Of a stretch of 64,000 nt of DNA, positions 54,199 through 61,845 are shown one piece after another. The stretch covers positions 186,001 through 250,000 of the forward strand of contig CAVZQP010000001.1 in the NCBI GenBank assembly GCA_963777485.1, given 5' to 3'. Source of the stretch: Bog-473 sp963777485 (GTDB taxonomy: Bacteria; Actinomycetota; Acidimicrobiia; Acidimicrobiales; RAAP-2). The translations under genes and the position numbers were made by a program. Position 1 is the first letter of the stretch; every line of letters begins with the position of its first letter. Under the pieces are notes generated by a model, which did no database searches, was not told the DNA's origin, and saw nothing but the letters and a program-made list of their open reading frames with translations.

Positions 54199-55679
54199 GG
54201 CGCGCTCCTCGGTTCGGCTCCCCGGACGAGTTGGGACTTGACGACCTTGCCGCTCTCGTTCCGCGGAAGTGCGTCGAGCACGGTAATGCGGCGCGGCACC
54301 TTGTAGTCGGCCAGCCGTTCCAGCAGGAAGCTCCGGAGTTCCTCGAGGTCCGCCCGTTTGCGCAACACCACCCACGCGGCCACGTCTTCTCCGAGCACCG
54401 CATGGGGGATCCCGGCCACGGCCGCCTCCGCCACGGCGGGATGTTCGAAGAGTGCGGCCTCCACCTCGCCCGGCACCACGTTGTGCCCGCCCCGGATGAT
54501 CATCTCCTTCTGCCGCCCGACGATCCAAAGGTGGCCGTCGGCGTCGATGCGGCCGAGGTCGCCGCTCAGGAGCCAGCCGCCGACCCAGGTTCGTTCCGTC
54601 CCGCTGCGATCTTCCAGGTACGACCGCGGCCGCCGCGTGCCGCCGACGGCGACCTCCCCCACCGCACCCGGCTCCACGTCCGCGCCCGCCCCGTCGACGA
54701 TCTTCACCTCGACCCCCGGGAGGGGGAGGCCGACCGAGCCGAGGTGCCTTCCGCCGTCGCCCATCGGCATGGCTGTGACCGCACCGAACTCCGTCATGCC
54801 GTACCCGCAAAGGACCTCGGCGCGGCCGAGCCCCGCGCCGAAGCGTTGCAGCGTGGCCGTCGCGATCGGCGCGCTGCCCACGTTGACGACGGCCAAGCTC
54901 GACAAGTCGGCCGAGTCGAATCCGGGGGACCCCACGATCAGCTCCACCATGGCGGGGACGAGAAAGCACGCCATCGGTCTGTCCCGTTCGACAGCCGTGA
55001 TCCACCGCTCGGAGTCGAAACGCGGGAGGAACCATCCGCTCAGGCCTCCGCGCAGCGGTCCGCAGACCAAGAGGGAGCCGCTGGTCGTCGCGAACGGCGA
55101 CGCGGTGAGGAAACCGAGCCCGAGCCAGTGACCGGGCACGCGGTCGACGGTGGACAGGCTGCTGTGGCTCACCACGACACCTTTGGGGGCTCCCGTCGTG
55201 CCAGACGTGTACATGACGTCGGCCGGGTCGTCCGGGTTGACGGCGAGGGGCAGGTCGCTGTCGTCCGGGGAGAACAACCGTTCCCAGGATTCGTCCGACA
55301 CCGAGAACACGTTCGCGCCCGACTGCTTCAGGGTGTCCGGAGGACCGCTGCTCAGGGCGACGGACGGGCCCGCGTGTCGCAGCACTCGCCCGAGCTCACC
55401 GGCGCCCAGCCGCGAAAGCAGCGGAACCGCCACGGCGCCGGCTTTGTGGATGGCGATATAGGAGACCAGCCATTCGAGCGGTTCGTCCTGCCCGATCTGC
55501 AGCGCGACCCGGTCGCCCTTGGTCACGCCCTGGTCCTGGAGCCCCCGCGCCAGTTGGTTCGAGCGTCGGTGCCATTGGACCAGCGTCATCGCCGAGCCGT
55601 CGGCGAGGTTGCGCCAGGCAATCTCGTCCGGGAAAGCCGCCGCCAACTCCGCCAGGAGCTCGGTCTGGAGGAGGGTCAT
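54195..55679 (-). CDS. AMP-dependent acyl-CoA ligase
   Basis: 494 residues. VMYTSGTTGAPKGVVVSHSS is the P-loop, GYGMTEFGAV the A5 motif, DLGRIDADGHLWIVGRQKEMIIRGGHNVVPGEVE the hinge and A8 region, and LPRNESGKVVKSQLV holds the C-terminal catalytic Lys. It makes an acyl-CoA from a free acid with ATP. The gene is 4 bp after phosphotriesterase and overlaps the crotonase. A hydrolase giving an acid, a ligase activating it and a crotonase acting on the CoA ester would make a simple degradation route (inference). Confidence 0.9.
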   Translation of the reverse strand: MTLLQTELLAELAAAFPDEIAWRNLADGSAMTLVQWHRRSNQLARGLQDQGVTKGDRVALQIGQDEPLEWLVSYIAIHKAGAVAVPLLSRLGAGELGRVLRHAGPSVALSSGPPDTLKQSGANVFSVSDESWERLFSPDDSDLPLAVNPDDPADVMYTSGTTGAPKGVVVSHSSLSTVDRVPGHWLGLGFLTASPFATTSGSLLVCGPLRGGLSGWFLPRFDSERWITAVERDRPMACFLVPAMVELIVGSPGFDSADLSSLAVVNVGSAPIATATLQRFGAGLGRAEVLCGYGMTEFGAVTAMPMGDGGRHLGSVGLPLPGVEVKIVDGAGADVEPGAVGEVAVGGTRRPRSYLEDRSGTERTWVGGWLLSGDLGRIDADGHLWIVGRQKEMIIRGGHNVVPGEVEAALFEHPAVAEAAVAGIPHAVLGEDVAAWVVLRKRADLEELRSFLLERLADYKVPRRITVLDALPRNESGKVVKSQLVRGAEPRSAP

Positions 55680-55683
55680 CGCC

Positions 55684-56655
55684 TCAGTAGGGCTCGCCGC
55701 CCTCCAGGATCCGTCTCGGGTTGTCCACGAGCATGGTGGTGATGTCGTCCTCGCCGATGCCGCGTCCGCGCATGGCGGGCAGCACCTCGTCCGAGATGTA
55801 CGTCCAGTGCCACGTCTGGGTGGCGTCCATCACCGACAGCGGGAACCAGTCGACGAAGCACATGGCGTCGTGCGAGAGCACGATCCGCTCCGCGTACCCG
55901 CGCGCGCACAGGCGCGCCACGGCGTCGACCCTGTCCTCGAGCGTGATCCCGGGGATCCCGAAGTGGTCGAACCCGAGGTACGACCCGTTGTCGATCAGGC
56001 TGAGGTGGTAGTCCGTGTCGACGGTGCCGCCGCTGTGCCCGATGACCACCCGCGAGAGGTCCACGCCCTCTTCCGTGAAGACACGTTGTTGTTCGAGGCC
56101 CCACGGCTCTGGCGGCGTCGGGGTGTGCGTCGTGATCGGCACACCGGTGGCCCGGTGGGCCTGGGCGACCGCCCGCAGCACGCGTTCCACGCCGGGCGTG
56201 ATCCCCGGCCGGTCCGAGGCGCACTTCAAGATGCCGGCGCGGACACCCGTCTCGCCGATGCCCTCGCGGATCTCCCGGACGAAGAGGTCCACCATCGGCT
56301 CGGGACCCCCCAAGATCGTGCCCGGCCCGCGGAAGTGGAAGTACATCGGCACGTCGTTGTACGTGTAGACACCGGTTGCCACAACCACGTTGATCTCCGG
56401 GACCGCCGCGGCGATCTCGGCGATGCGCGGGATGTAGCGGCCCAAGCCGATGACGGTGAGGTCAACCAGGGTGTCGATTCCGTGCGCCTTGAGTTCCTGG
56501 AGCTTTCCGATGGCTCGGGCTACCTGGTCGGACTCGTCCCATTCCGCGGTCGTCTTCTCGATCCCGGGGCTCAGCACGAAGATGTGCTCGTGCATGAGGG
56601 TGCGACCCAATTGCGACCCGTCGACCGGCCCTCGCACTGTGTTGACCTGGGTCAT
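55684..56655 (-). CDS. Phosphotriesterase-family hydrolase
   Basis: 323 residues from ATG 56655, preceded by GAGGGAG. The binuclear metal site is complete: HEHIF after the first strand, the bridging Lys in GILKCASD, His in ITTHTP, His in VIGHSGG, and Asp in VLSHDAMC. This is the PTE/PLL family; natural activities are mostly lactonases, so a lactone substrate is more likely than a phosphotriester. It starts the operon with the acyl-CoA ligase and crotonase genes; a lactone opened here to an acid would suit them. Confidence 0.9.
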   Translation of the reverse strand: MTQVNTVRGPVDGSQLGRTLMHEHIFVLSPGIEKTTAEWDESDQVARAIGKLQELKAHGIDTLVDLTVIGLGRYIPRIAEIAAAVPEINVVVATGVYTYNDVPMYFHFRGPGTILGGPEPMVDLFVREIREGIGETGVRAGILKCASDRPGITPGVERVLRAVAQAHRATGVPITTHTPTPPEPWGLEQQRVFTEEGVDLSRVVIGHSGGTVDTDYHLSLIDNGSYLGFDHFGIPGITLEDRVDAVARLCARGYAERIVLSHDAMCFVDWFPLSVMDATQTWHWTYISDEVLPAMRGRGIGEDDITTMLVDNPRRILEGGEPY

Positions 56656-56840
56656 GGCACTCCCTCGGGGGCGCCCCGCTGTCTGCCCGGGGGCGCGGCC
56701 TGATCGTAGTGGTGGACGGGTAATTTTTCGGTGGGGCACGGAGGCTGGAAGTCACAGCAGGCCCACAGCGGGCTTTGCAACTGGGCCGAAGTCGACGTGG
56801 TCCCATGGACTCCTCCCCGAGCAAAGGTCCGCCAGTCACG

Positions 56841-57239
56841 ATGTCATCGAGCAACCAACCGAGCCCCGCAAGCCGAGACCGAGCCCGCGCCCGCCTGCGC
56901 ACCTTGACCAACGCCTCCCTGCTGGTCGCGACGGGGGCCACGCTCGGCATCGGGGTCGTGGTGGCCCGCGAACACCCGGGTGCCTCGAGCACGACCGCGG
57001 GTACGGCCACCTCCAATAACTCGTCCGGCGTGACCAACAACACGGGCCAGGGCTCCGCTGGCACCTCGAATTCGGGTTCGACCGGCAACACGGGAAGCTC
57101 TGCACCGAGCACGAGCAGTTCGGCGCCCACCGTCACCTCGGGAGGTTCCGCCTCGTTGCGCAGCGTCACGACGGGTTCCTCGTCCTCCGGCACGTCCCAG
57201 GCGTCTTCCGCCCACCGCGCGACGTCCGGCGACGATTGA
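56841..57239 (+). CDS. Small exported Ser/Thr-rich protein
   Basis: 132 residues from ATG 56841 (ATG 56805 is an alternative). The start is Arg-rich (RDRARARLRTL), then a membrane helix or signal anchor ASLLVATGATLGIGVVVA, and an outer tail made almost entirely of Ser, Thr, Gly, Asn and Ala. It looks like a spacer or anchor without a fold. It comes directly before apbE in the same direction; the flavin attachment motif D-x2-[ST]-G-A-[ST] is not present. I do not recognise it. Confidence 0.55.
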   Translation: MSSSNQPSPASRDRARARLRTLTNASLLVATGATLGIGVVVAREHPGASSTTAGTATSNNSSGVTNNTGQGSAGTSNSGSTGNTGSSAPSTSSSAPTVTSGGSASLRSVTTGSSSSGTSQASSAHRATSGDD

Positions 57240-57256
57240 TGCACGCCGATTCGAAA

Positions 57257-58189
57257 ATGAGCACCGTGGCCCTGACGAAGCGCTCGTTCTCCGCGATCGG
57301 CACGACGGCGACCGTGGTCGTGCAGGATGCCGCGCGGGCGGACCAGGCGGAGCGCATCCTCGTCGACGATCTGGCGGCCCTCGACCTCGCGTGCAGCCGG
57401 TTCCGCCCGGACTCCGAGCTCGAGGAGCTTCATGCGCAGGGCGGCCGCACCGTGCCGGTGAGTGCACTGCTCTTCGACGTCCTGCGCGTCGCCGTGGAGG
57501 TGGCCGAACGCACCGGCGGGGCGGTGGATCCCACCGTCGGCAACGCCATCGCAGCGCTCGGTTACGACGCGGATTTCGACGAAGTGGCGGCCCGGCCACC
57601 CGGTCCGCCCCAAGCGCTTGGCCCGGTCGCGGGATACGCGCACGTGCAGCTCAACCCGGCGGACCGCACGGTGCGTATCCCCCGAGGCGTTCGCCTCGAT
57701 CTCGGCTCGACAGCGAAAGCGTTGGCCGCAGACCGCGCTGCTGCGCGGATCGCTCGTGCGCTTGGCAGTGGGGTCCTCGTCAGCCTGGGGGGTGACGTGG
57801 CGGTGGCGGGCGCACCACCGCCGGGTGGCTGGTCCGTCGGGATCGCCAGGGAGTCCTCCACGTCGGCGGACCAGGTCGACCAGGTGGTGGCGATCACCAG
57901 GGGTGGCCTGGCCAGCTCGGCGACATCCGTGCGTGCCTGGAAGTCCGGTGAGCGCGACGTCCACCACATCCTCGATCCGCGCACCGGCGACAGCGCCGCT
58001 CCCTATTGGGTGCTCGTCTCGGCCAGCGGTCCGAGTTGCGTCGATGCCAACGCCGTCACGACGGCGGCGATCGTGTGGGGAAGTGAGGCGATCGGGAAGC
58101 TCGCCGGCTTCGAGCAGTCTGTCCGGCTCGTGCGTGCAGACGGGCGCGTCTTCTCGGTGAACGGCTGGCCCTTGGAGGACGCAGCATGA
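57257..58189 (+). CDS. apbE: FAD:protein FMN transferase
   Basis: 310 residues from ATG 57257 (ATG 57239 would add 6). The opening FSAIGTTATVVV, then CSRFRPDSELEEL, VRLDLGSTAKALAADRAA, SLGGDVAVAG and HHILDPRTG match the ApbE family; the usual signature asparagine/aspartate and Mg ligands are conserved as far as I can see. ApbE attaches FMN to Thr/Ser of partner proteins outside the cytoplasm. No lipobox or clear signal peptide is seen. Its stop overlaps the next gene's ATG (ATGA). A matching FMN-binding partner is not in the window. Confidence 0.9.
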   Translation: MSTVALTKRSFSAIGTTATVVVQDAARADQAERILVDDLAALDLACSRFRPDSELEELHAQGGRTVPVSALLFDVLRVAVEVAERTGGAVDPTVGNAIAALGYDADFDEVAARPPGPPQALGPVAGYAHVQLNPADRTVRIPRGVRLDLGSTAKALAADRAAARIARALGSGVLVSLGGDVAVAGAPPPGGWSVGIARESSTSADQVDQVVAITRGGLASSATSVRAWKSGERDVHHILDPRTGDSAAPYWVLVSASGPSCVDANAVTTAAIVWGSEAIGKLAGFEQSVRLVRADGRVFSVNGWPLEDAA

Positions 58190-58809
58190 GCTCGACTGCG
58201 ATCTGGTACGCCACCCGGGCCAGCGGGTTGATGTCTCTCATCCTGCTCACGTTGACGATGCTGATGGGCATCACCACGACGACGCGGGCCCGCGCGCGGC
58301 ATTGGCCGGGTTTCGCCCAGCAGGAAATGCACCGCCGCATCTCGATCCTGGCCGTTGTCTTCCTTGGCGTTCACGTGCTGACGAGCGTCCTCGACACCTT
58401 CGTGCACATCAGCTGGCTCGCCATCGTGATCCCGTTTACTTCGCAGTACTCGCCGTTCTGGATCGGCATCGGGGCCGTTGCCCTCGACCTGATGATCGCC
58501 GTCTTCGTCACCAGCCTGCTCCGGGGACGGATGCGCCCCGGGACGTGGCGCGCCGTGCACTGGCTCGCGTACCTCAGCTGGCCCGTCGCCTTGGCCCACA
58601 CCTTCGGGATGGGTACCGACGCCCGGGAGCACTGGGTGATCCTCCTCGGCGTTGCGTGCGTGTTGGCCGTGGGGGCGGCCGTGGTGTGGCGGGTGCGGAC
58701 CGCGGTACGCCAGACCGAGGACCGCTATGCCCGGGCTTCCTTACGAGAGGTACCACCGAAACATCTCGCGCCGCGGCACCGGACGAGGGCAGGTGCACGC
58801 CGTGTCTAG
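58186..58809 (+). CDS. Ferric-reductase-like transmembrane protein
   Basis: 207 residues. About five or six helices are visible, starting with ASGLMSLILLTLTMLMGI, then ISILAVVFLGVHVLTSVLD, WIGIGAVALDLMIAVFVTSLL, HWLAYLSWPVALAHTFGMG and WVILLGVACVLAVGAAVVW. His residues in helices (GVHVLTS, VHWLAYLSWPVALAHT) are likely heme ligands. This is the cytochrome b-like domain of ferric reductases, which passes electrons across the membrane. It follows apbE (overlap) and precedes a NuoF-like gene. Donor and acceptor are inferred, not known. Confidence 0.82.
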   Translation: MSSTAIWYATRASGLMSLILLTLTMLMGITTTTRARARHWPGFAQQEMHRRISILAVVFLGVHVLTSVLDTFVHISWLAIVIPFTSQYSPFWIGIGAVALDLMIAVFVTSLLRGRMRPGTWRAVHWLAYLSWPVALAHTFGMGTDAREHWVILLGVACVLAVGAAVVWRVRTAVRQTEDRYARASLREVPPKHLAPRHRTRAGARRV

Positions 58810-60092
58810 CGCCAGCGAGACCTTGCCCGACACGACCCGCTACCACCTGTTGGGCCATCCCGCCGACCTGGCGGGCCATGTGCGTGCGCTCGGACCGGTG
58901 CCGCTCCCCCTGATGCGGGACCGGACCCGGAGCTGGCGAGAAGGTTTCGTCTCCACGCTCGAGGCCTCCGGGCTGGCTGGCCGTGGGGGAGCTGGTTTCC
59001 CGGCCGCGATCAAGCTGGCTGTCGCCCATGCTGCCGGTGGTGGCACCGTGGTGGTGAACGGGATGGAGGGCGAGCCTGCAAGCGACAAGGACAAGCTCCT
59101 TCTCATCCGGGCGCCGCACCTCGTGCTCGACGGAGCGCAGCTCTTGGCCGCCGCGAGCGGAGCCCGTGAGGTGGTGGTCTGCGTGCCCCAGGGGCGCGAT
59201 CACGTTGCCGCTGCGGTCGGCGGCGCGATGGCAGAGCGGCTCGGTACACCGCATGCTGCCGTGCGCGAGCTGCTGGCGAGGCCACCCGATCGTTTCGTCG
59301 CGGGAGAGGAATCGGCCCTGGTCGCCTGGGTGAACACGGGCGCATCACTGCCGGTGTTTCGTCCCGACAAGGGCCAACCGTTGCGGATCGGGCGCCGCGC
59401 CGCGCTCGTGCACAATGCCGAGACGCTCGCCCATGTCGCGGTGATCGCTCGCTTCGGCCCCGACGCGTTCCGCTCGCGGGCTGGTCGAGGATCCCGGGAC
59501 GTGCCTCGTGACGATCTCGGGCGCGGTCCAGAACCCCGGCGTGGTCGAAGTCGATCGGGGCACGCCTCTCATCGACATCGCCAATCGGGCTGCCCCCAAC
59601 TGCTCCCCTCAGGCGCTCCTCGCAGGTGGTTACGGAGGGGCGTGGGTTGCTCCGGAACATTTCGCGACGCCGTACGCGTCACTCTCGCTCCGGGCGATCG
59701 GCGCCAGCGCCGGGGTCGGGATCGTGATCGTGCTCGGTCCGGACGCCTGCGGCCTGATGGAGACCGCACGCATCGCGCACTACCTCGCCGGCCAGAGCGC
59801 AGGCCAGTGTGGGCCGTGCGTCTACGGGCTCCCGGCCATCGCCGACGACGTCACGCGCCTCGCCCACGGCCAGGCGGATGCGCACCTCAGGTCCCGGCTG
59901 GACCGCCGCCTTCGCGAGGTCGAAGGGCGTGGTGCATGCCGGCATCCCGATGGTGCAGTCAACTTGGTTCGCAGCGCGCTGAACGTGTTCGCCGACGATG
60001 TCCGGGCCCATGCGAACGGCGCACCGTGCGCCCACCGCTCGCAACCCACGCAGCTCAGGATCCCCCCAGCTCCCAGGGCCATGGCGTCATGA
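58793..60092 (+). pseudogene. NuoF-like NADH dehydrogenase subunit, frameshifted
   Basis: The first part (GTG 58793 to about 59480) reads GLAGRGGAGFPAAIKLAVAH, VVNGMEGEPASDKDK and FVAGEESALVAWVN, the FMN/NADH part of NuoF-like proteins. The second part (about 59484-60092) continues one frame over with LVEDPGTCLVTISGA (SLBB domain) and AGQSAGQCGPCVYGL (iron-sulfur site). Removing one G from GGG at 59478-59480 joins them into one ~432-residue protein. The first frame by chance stays open to 60298, into the ferredoxin, so gene finders may call a false fusion. It is either a real mutation or a sequence error. It overlaps the previous gene by 17 bp. Confidence 0.85.
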
Positions 60093-60298
60093 TCCGCATC
60101 CTCATCGACCCGGTGGCGTGCGACGCGTACGGCTACTGCGCCGAGCTGCTCCCCGAAGCCATCACGTTGGACGAATGGGGCTACCCCATCGTTGATGGCG
60201 CGCCGTTGCCGCCCGAACTTGTCGAGGTCGCCCGGCGTGCCGCCCGGGACTGCCCGCGCCGCGCCATCAGCCTCCGGGAGCGCAAGTCCGCCCATTGA
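60089..60298 (+). CDS. Small ferredoxin (3Fe-4S type)
   Basis: 69 residues from ATG 60089. Cys11, Cys17 and Cys55 are spaced C-x5-C...C-P, the pattern of 3Fe-4S ferredoxins that serve P450s and reductases (the second of the four usual Cys is missing). DEWGYPIVDG is the typical middle. The start overlaps the stop of the NuoF-like gene (ATGA). It can take electrons from the NuoF-like or flavin partners of the cluster, or serve the cytochrome P450 at 61846. Confidence 0.88.
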   Translation: MIRILIDPVACDAYGYCAELLPEAITLDEWGYPIVDGAPLPPELVEVARRAARDCPRRAISLRERKSAH

Positions 60299-60319
60299 GA
60301 GCCGGGCCACAATGGCCAG

Positions 60320-60793
60320 GTGACCAACCCAACCGGCAAGCTGACGATCCGCCGCGCTGTCGAGTCGGACGTGCCGCCTCTGGTCGAGCTGCTTGTTGCG
60401 GGCGCCGTGCCCGGGACCGCCGAGGATAAAGAGGACATAGCGGACGCCGCCCCGTACCTCGCCGCCCTCGCGGAGATCGAGGCGGCGGGCAATGCGGTGT
60501 TCGTGGCGGAACAGCAGGGCGTCGTGGTCGGCATGTGCCAGCTGCTCGTATTCCGCCACTTCCAGGGGCGGGGCGGACGGTGCGCCGAGATCGAGTCGGT
60601 GCATGTGCGCGCCGACCGCCGGGAGCGTGGCATCGGCGGTGCGCTCGTGCAAGCCGCTGTGGAGGCGGCCCGGGACGGCGGGTGCTACCGGGTCCAGCTC
60701 ACGTCGAACGTCGTGCGCGCCGATGCCCACCGGTTCTATCGGCGCCTGGGCTTCGAGCCCACACACATGGGCTTCAAACTGCAGCTGCGGTGA
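60320..60793 (+). CDS. GNAT-family N-acetyltransferase
   Basis: 157 residues from GTG 60320. LTIRRAVESDVPPLVELL opens the fold, and EIESVHVRADRRERGIGGALVQAAVEAARDGG is the acetyl-CoA binding core. The end RFYRRLGFEPTHMGFKLQL is typical of the phosphinothricin/amine acetyltransferase branch. It lies 21 bp after the ferredoxin gene. The substrate is unknown, and the link to its neighbours appears accidental. Confidence 0.87.
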   Translation: MTNPTGKLTIRRAVESDVPPLVELLVAGAVPGTAEDKEDIADAAPYLAALAEIEAAGNAVFVAEQQGVVVGMCQLLVFRHFQGRGGRCAEIESVHVRADRRERGIGGALVQAAVEAARDGGCYRVQLTSNVVRADAHRFYRRLGFEPTHMGFKLQLR

Positions 60794-60819
60794 CAGCCAG
60801 CCCACTTGCACCCGGTATC

Positions 60820-60843
60820 GTAATTATGTAATGATGTAATCAT
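60820..60843. promoter_or_regulatory. Three tandem 8-bp repeats at a start codon (operator candidate)
   Basis: Three adjacent 8-mers GTAATTAT, GTAATGAT and GTAATCAT begin at 60820, 60828 and 60836. They form an AT-rich island in GC-rich DNA, and the third overlaps ATG 60842 of the ribbon-helix-helix-like gene. Ribbon-helix-helix repressors such as MetJ bind tandem 8-bp repeats, so autorepression is plausible. Confidence 0.5.
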
Positions 60844-61429
60844 GAATGAGACCCAACGTGGCCCAGGCCGTGGGCGCCGGCGGACGACGACGCCGCCCTC
60901 AGGCCCCGAGCAGGAACGCCTGATCGGGGCCTGGTTCGCCGGCCGGGTGCCGGAGGGCTGGTACGAGGGGAGTCCCACCATCGAGATCGACGGCGACGAG
61001 ATCCTCGTCGTCGGTGCCCTGGCACCGCCGTCGCTGCCAGCCGGTACCCCCGAGGACGAGGTCAAGGTGGCCGAGCAGGCCCGCATCGCCGGCTTCCGCG
61101 AGGACACGCGCGGCGCCCGCATGCGGATTGCCGACGAAGCGCAGCCGGCCTTCCGCCGCGCCCTGTCCTGGGGCGCCGAGTGCGGCGGCACCAGGATCCT
61201 CTTCACCACGACCGGCGTGCCGGTGATGACCCGGCTGCGGATGGGCGACCGCCGCGTCCTCGACACGCTGATCGAGGCCGGGGTGGCACGCAGCCGCAGC
61301 GAGGCGCTGGCCTGGTGCGTCCGCCTGGTCGAGCAGCACGAGCGGGAGTGGATCGAGGAGCTGCGCGCCGCCATGACGGCGGTCGAGGAGGTCCGCAACC
61401 GAGGGCCAAAGTCCGCGGGCGGCGTCTGA
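60842..61429 (+). CDS. Conserved protein with C-terminal ribbon-helix-helix-like region
   Basis: 195 residues from ATG 60842. The N terminus is Arg/Thr-rich and likely flexible. Residues about 47-125 form a domain of unknown kind (IEIDGDEILVVGALAPP, EVKVAEQARIAGFREDTR). Residues 127-165 read PVMTRLRMGDRRVLDTLIEAGVARSRSEALAWCV, with the spacing of a ribbon-helix-helix (strand, helix, turn SRSEA, helix). Such proteins bind DNA as dimers. Three tandem 8-bp repeats overlap the start codon. I do not recognise a named family for the first domain. Confidence 0.7.
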   Translation: MNETQRGPGRGRRRTTTPPSGPEQERLIGAWFAGRVPEGWYEGSPTIEIDGDEILVVGALAPPSLPAGTPEDEVKVAEQARIAGFREDTRGARMRIADEAQPAFRRALSWGAECGGTRILFTTTGVPVMTRLRMGDRRVLDTLIEAGVARSRSEALAWCVRLVEQHEREWIEELRAAMTAVEEVRNRGPKSAGGV

Positions 61430-61455
61430 GCGATCCGGCGTGCCAGCATGCCCGC

Positions 61456-61830
61456 ATGGAGCATGCGCCGTACCACCAGATCCAGGACGACCTCCGCGGC
61501 CCTTACCGCGCGCTGCGCGAGGCCATCCCCGATGTCATGGCCGCCTACCACGCGCTTGGCACCGCGGTCATGACCGACGGCGCCTTGCTGGCCACCACGA
61601 AGGAGCTCATCGCGCTGGCCTGCTCCATAACCCGCGAGTGTGACGGCTGCATCGTGGCCCACGCCCGCGGCGCCGCCCGGCGCGGCGCGTCTCGCCAGGA
61701 GGTCGCCGAGGCGATCGGCGTCGCCATCAACATGAACGGCGGACCGGCCACCGTGTGGGGCCCGCGGGCGCTTGCCGCCTACGACGAGTTCGCCCAGAGC
61801 CCGCCCGAGGACCTCACTCCCGGGTCCTGA
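61456..61830 (+). CDS. AhpD-like carboxymuconolactone decarboxylase-family protein
   Basis: 124 residues. LIALACSITRECDGCIVAHARGA carries the complete AhpD-type motif E-C-x2-C-x3-H with Cys62, Cys65 and His69, the site of alkylhydroperoxide reductase activity or reductant for it. The last helix EVAEAIGVAINMNGGPATVWGPRAL is usual. It is a different subgroup from the CMD protein at 52889, whose His is missing. It lies 26 bp after the ribbon-helix-helix-like gene and is convergent with the P450 gene. Confidence 0.88.
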   Translation: MEHAPYHQIQDDLRGPYRALREAIPDVMAAYHALGTAVMTDGALLATTKELIALACSITRECDGCIVAHARGAARRGASRQEVAEAIGVAINMNGGPATVWGPRALAAYDEFAQSPPEDLTPGS

Positions 61831-61845
61831 CGCCGGCGCCGGCCT

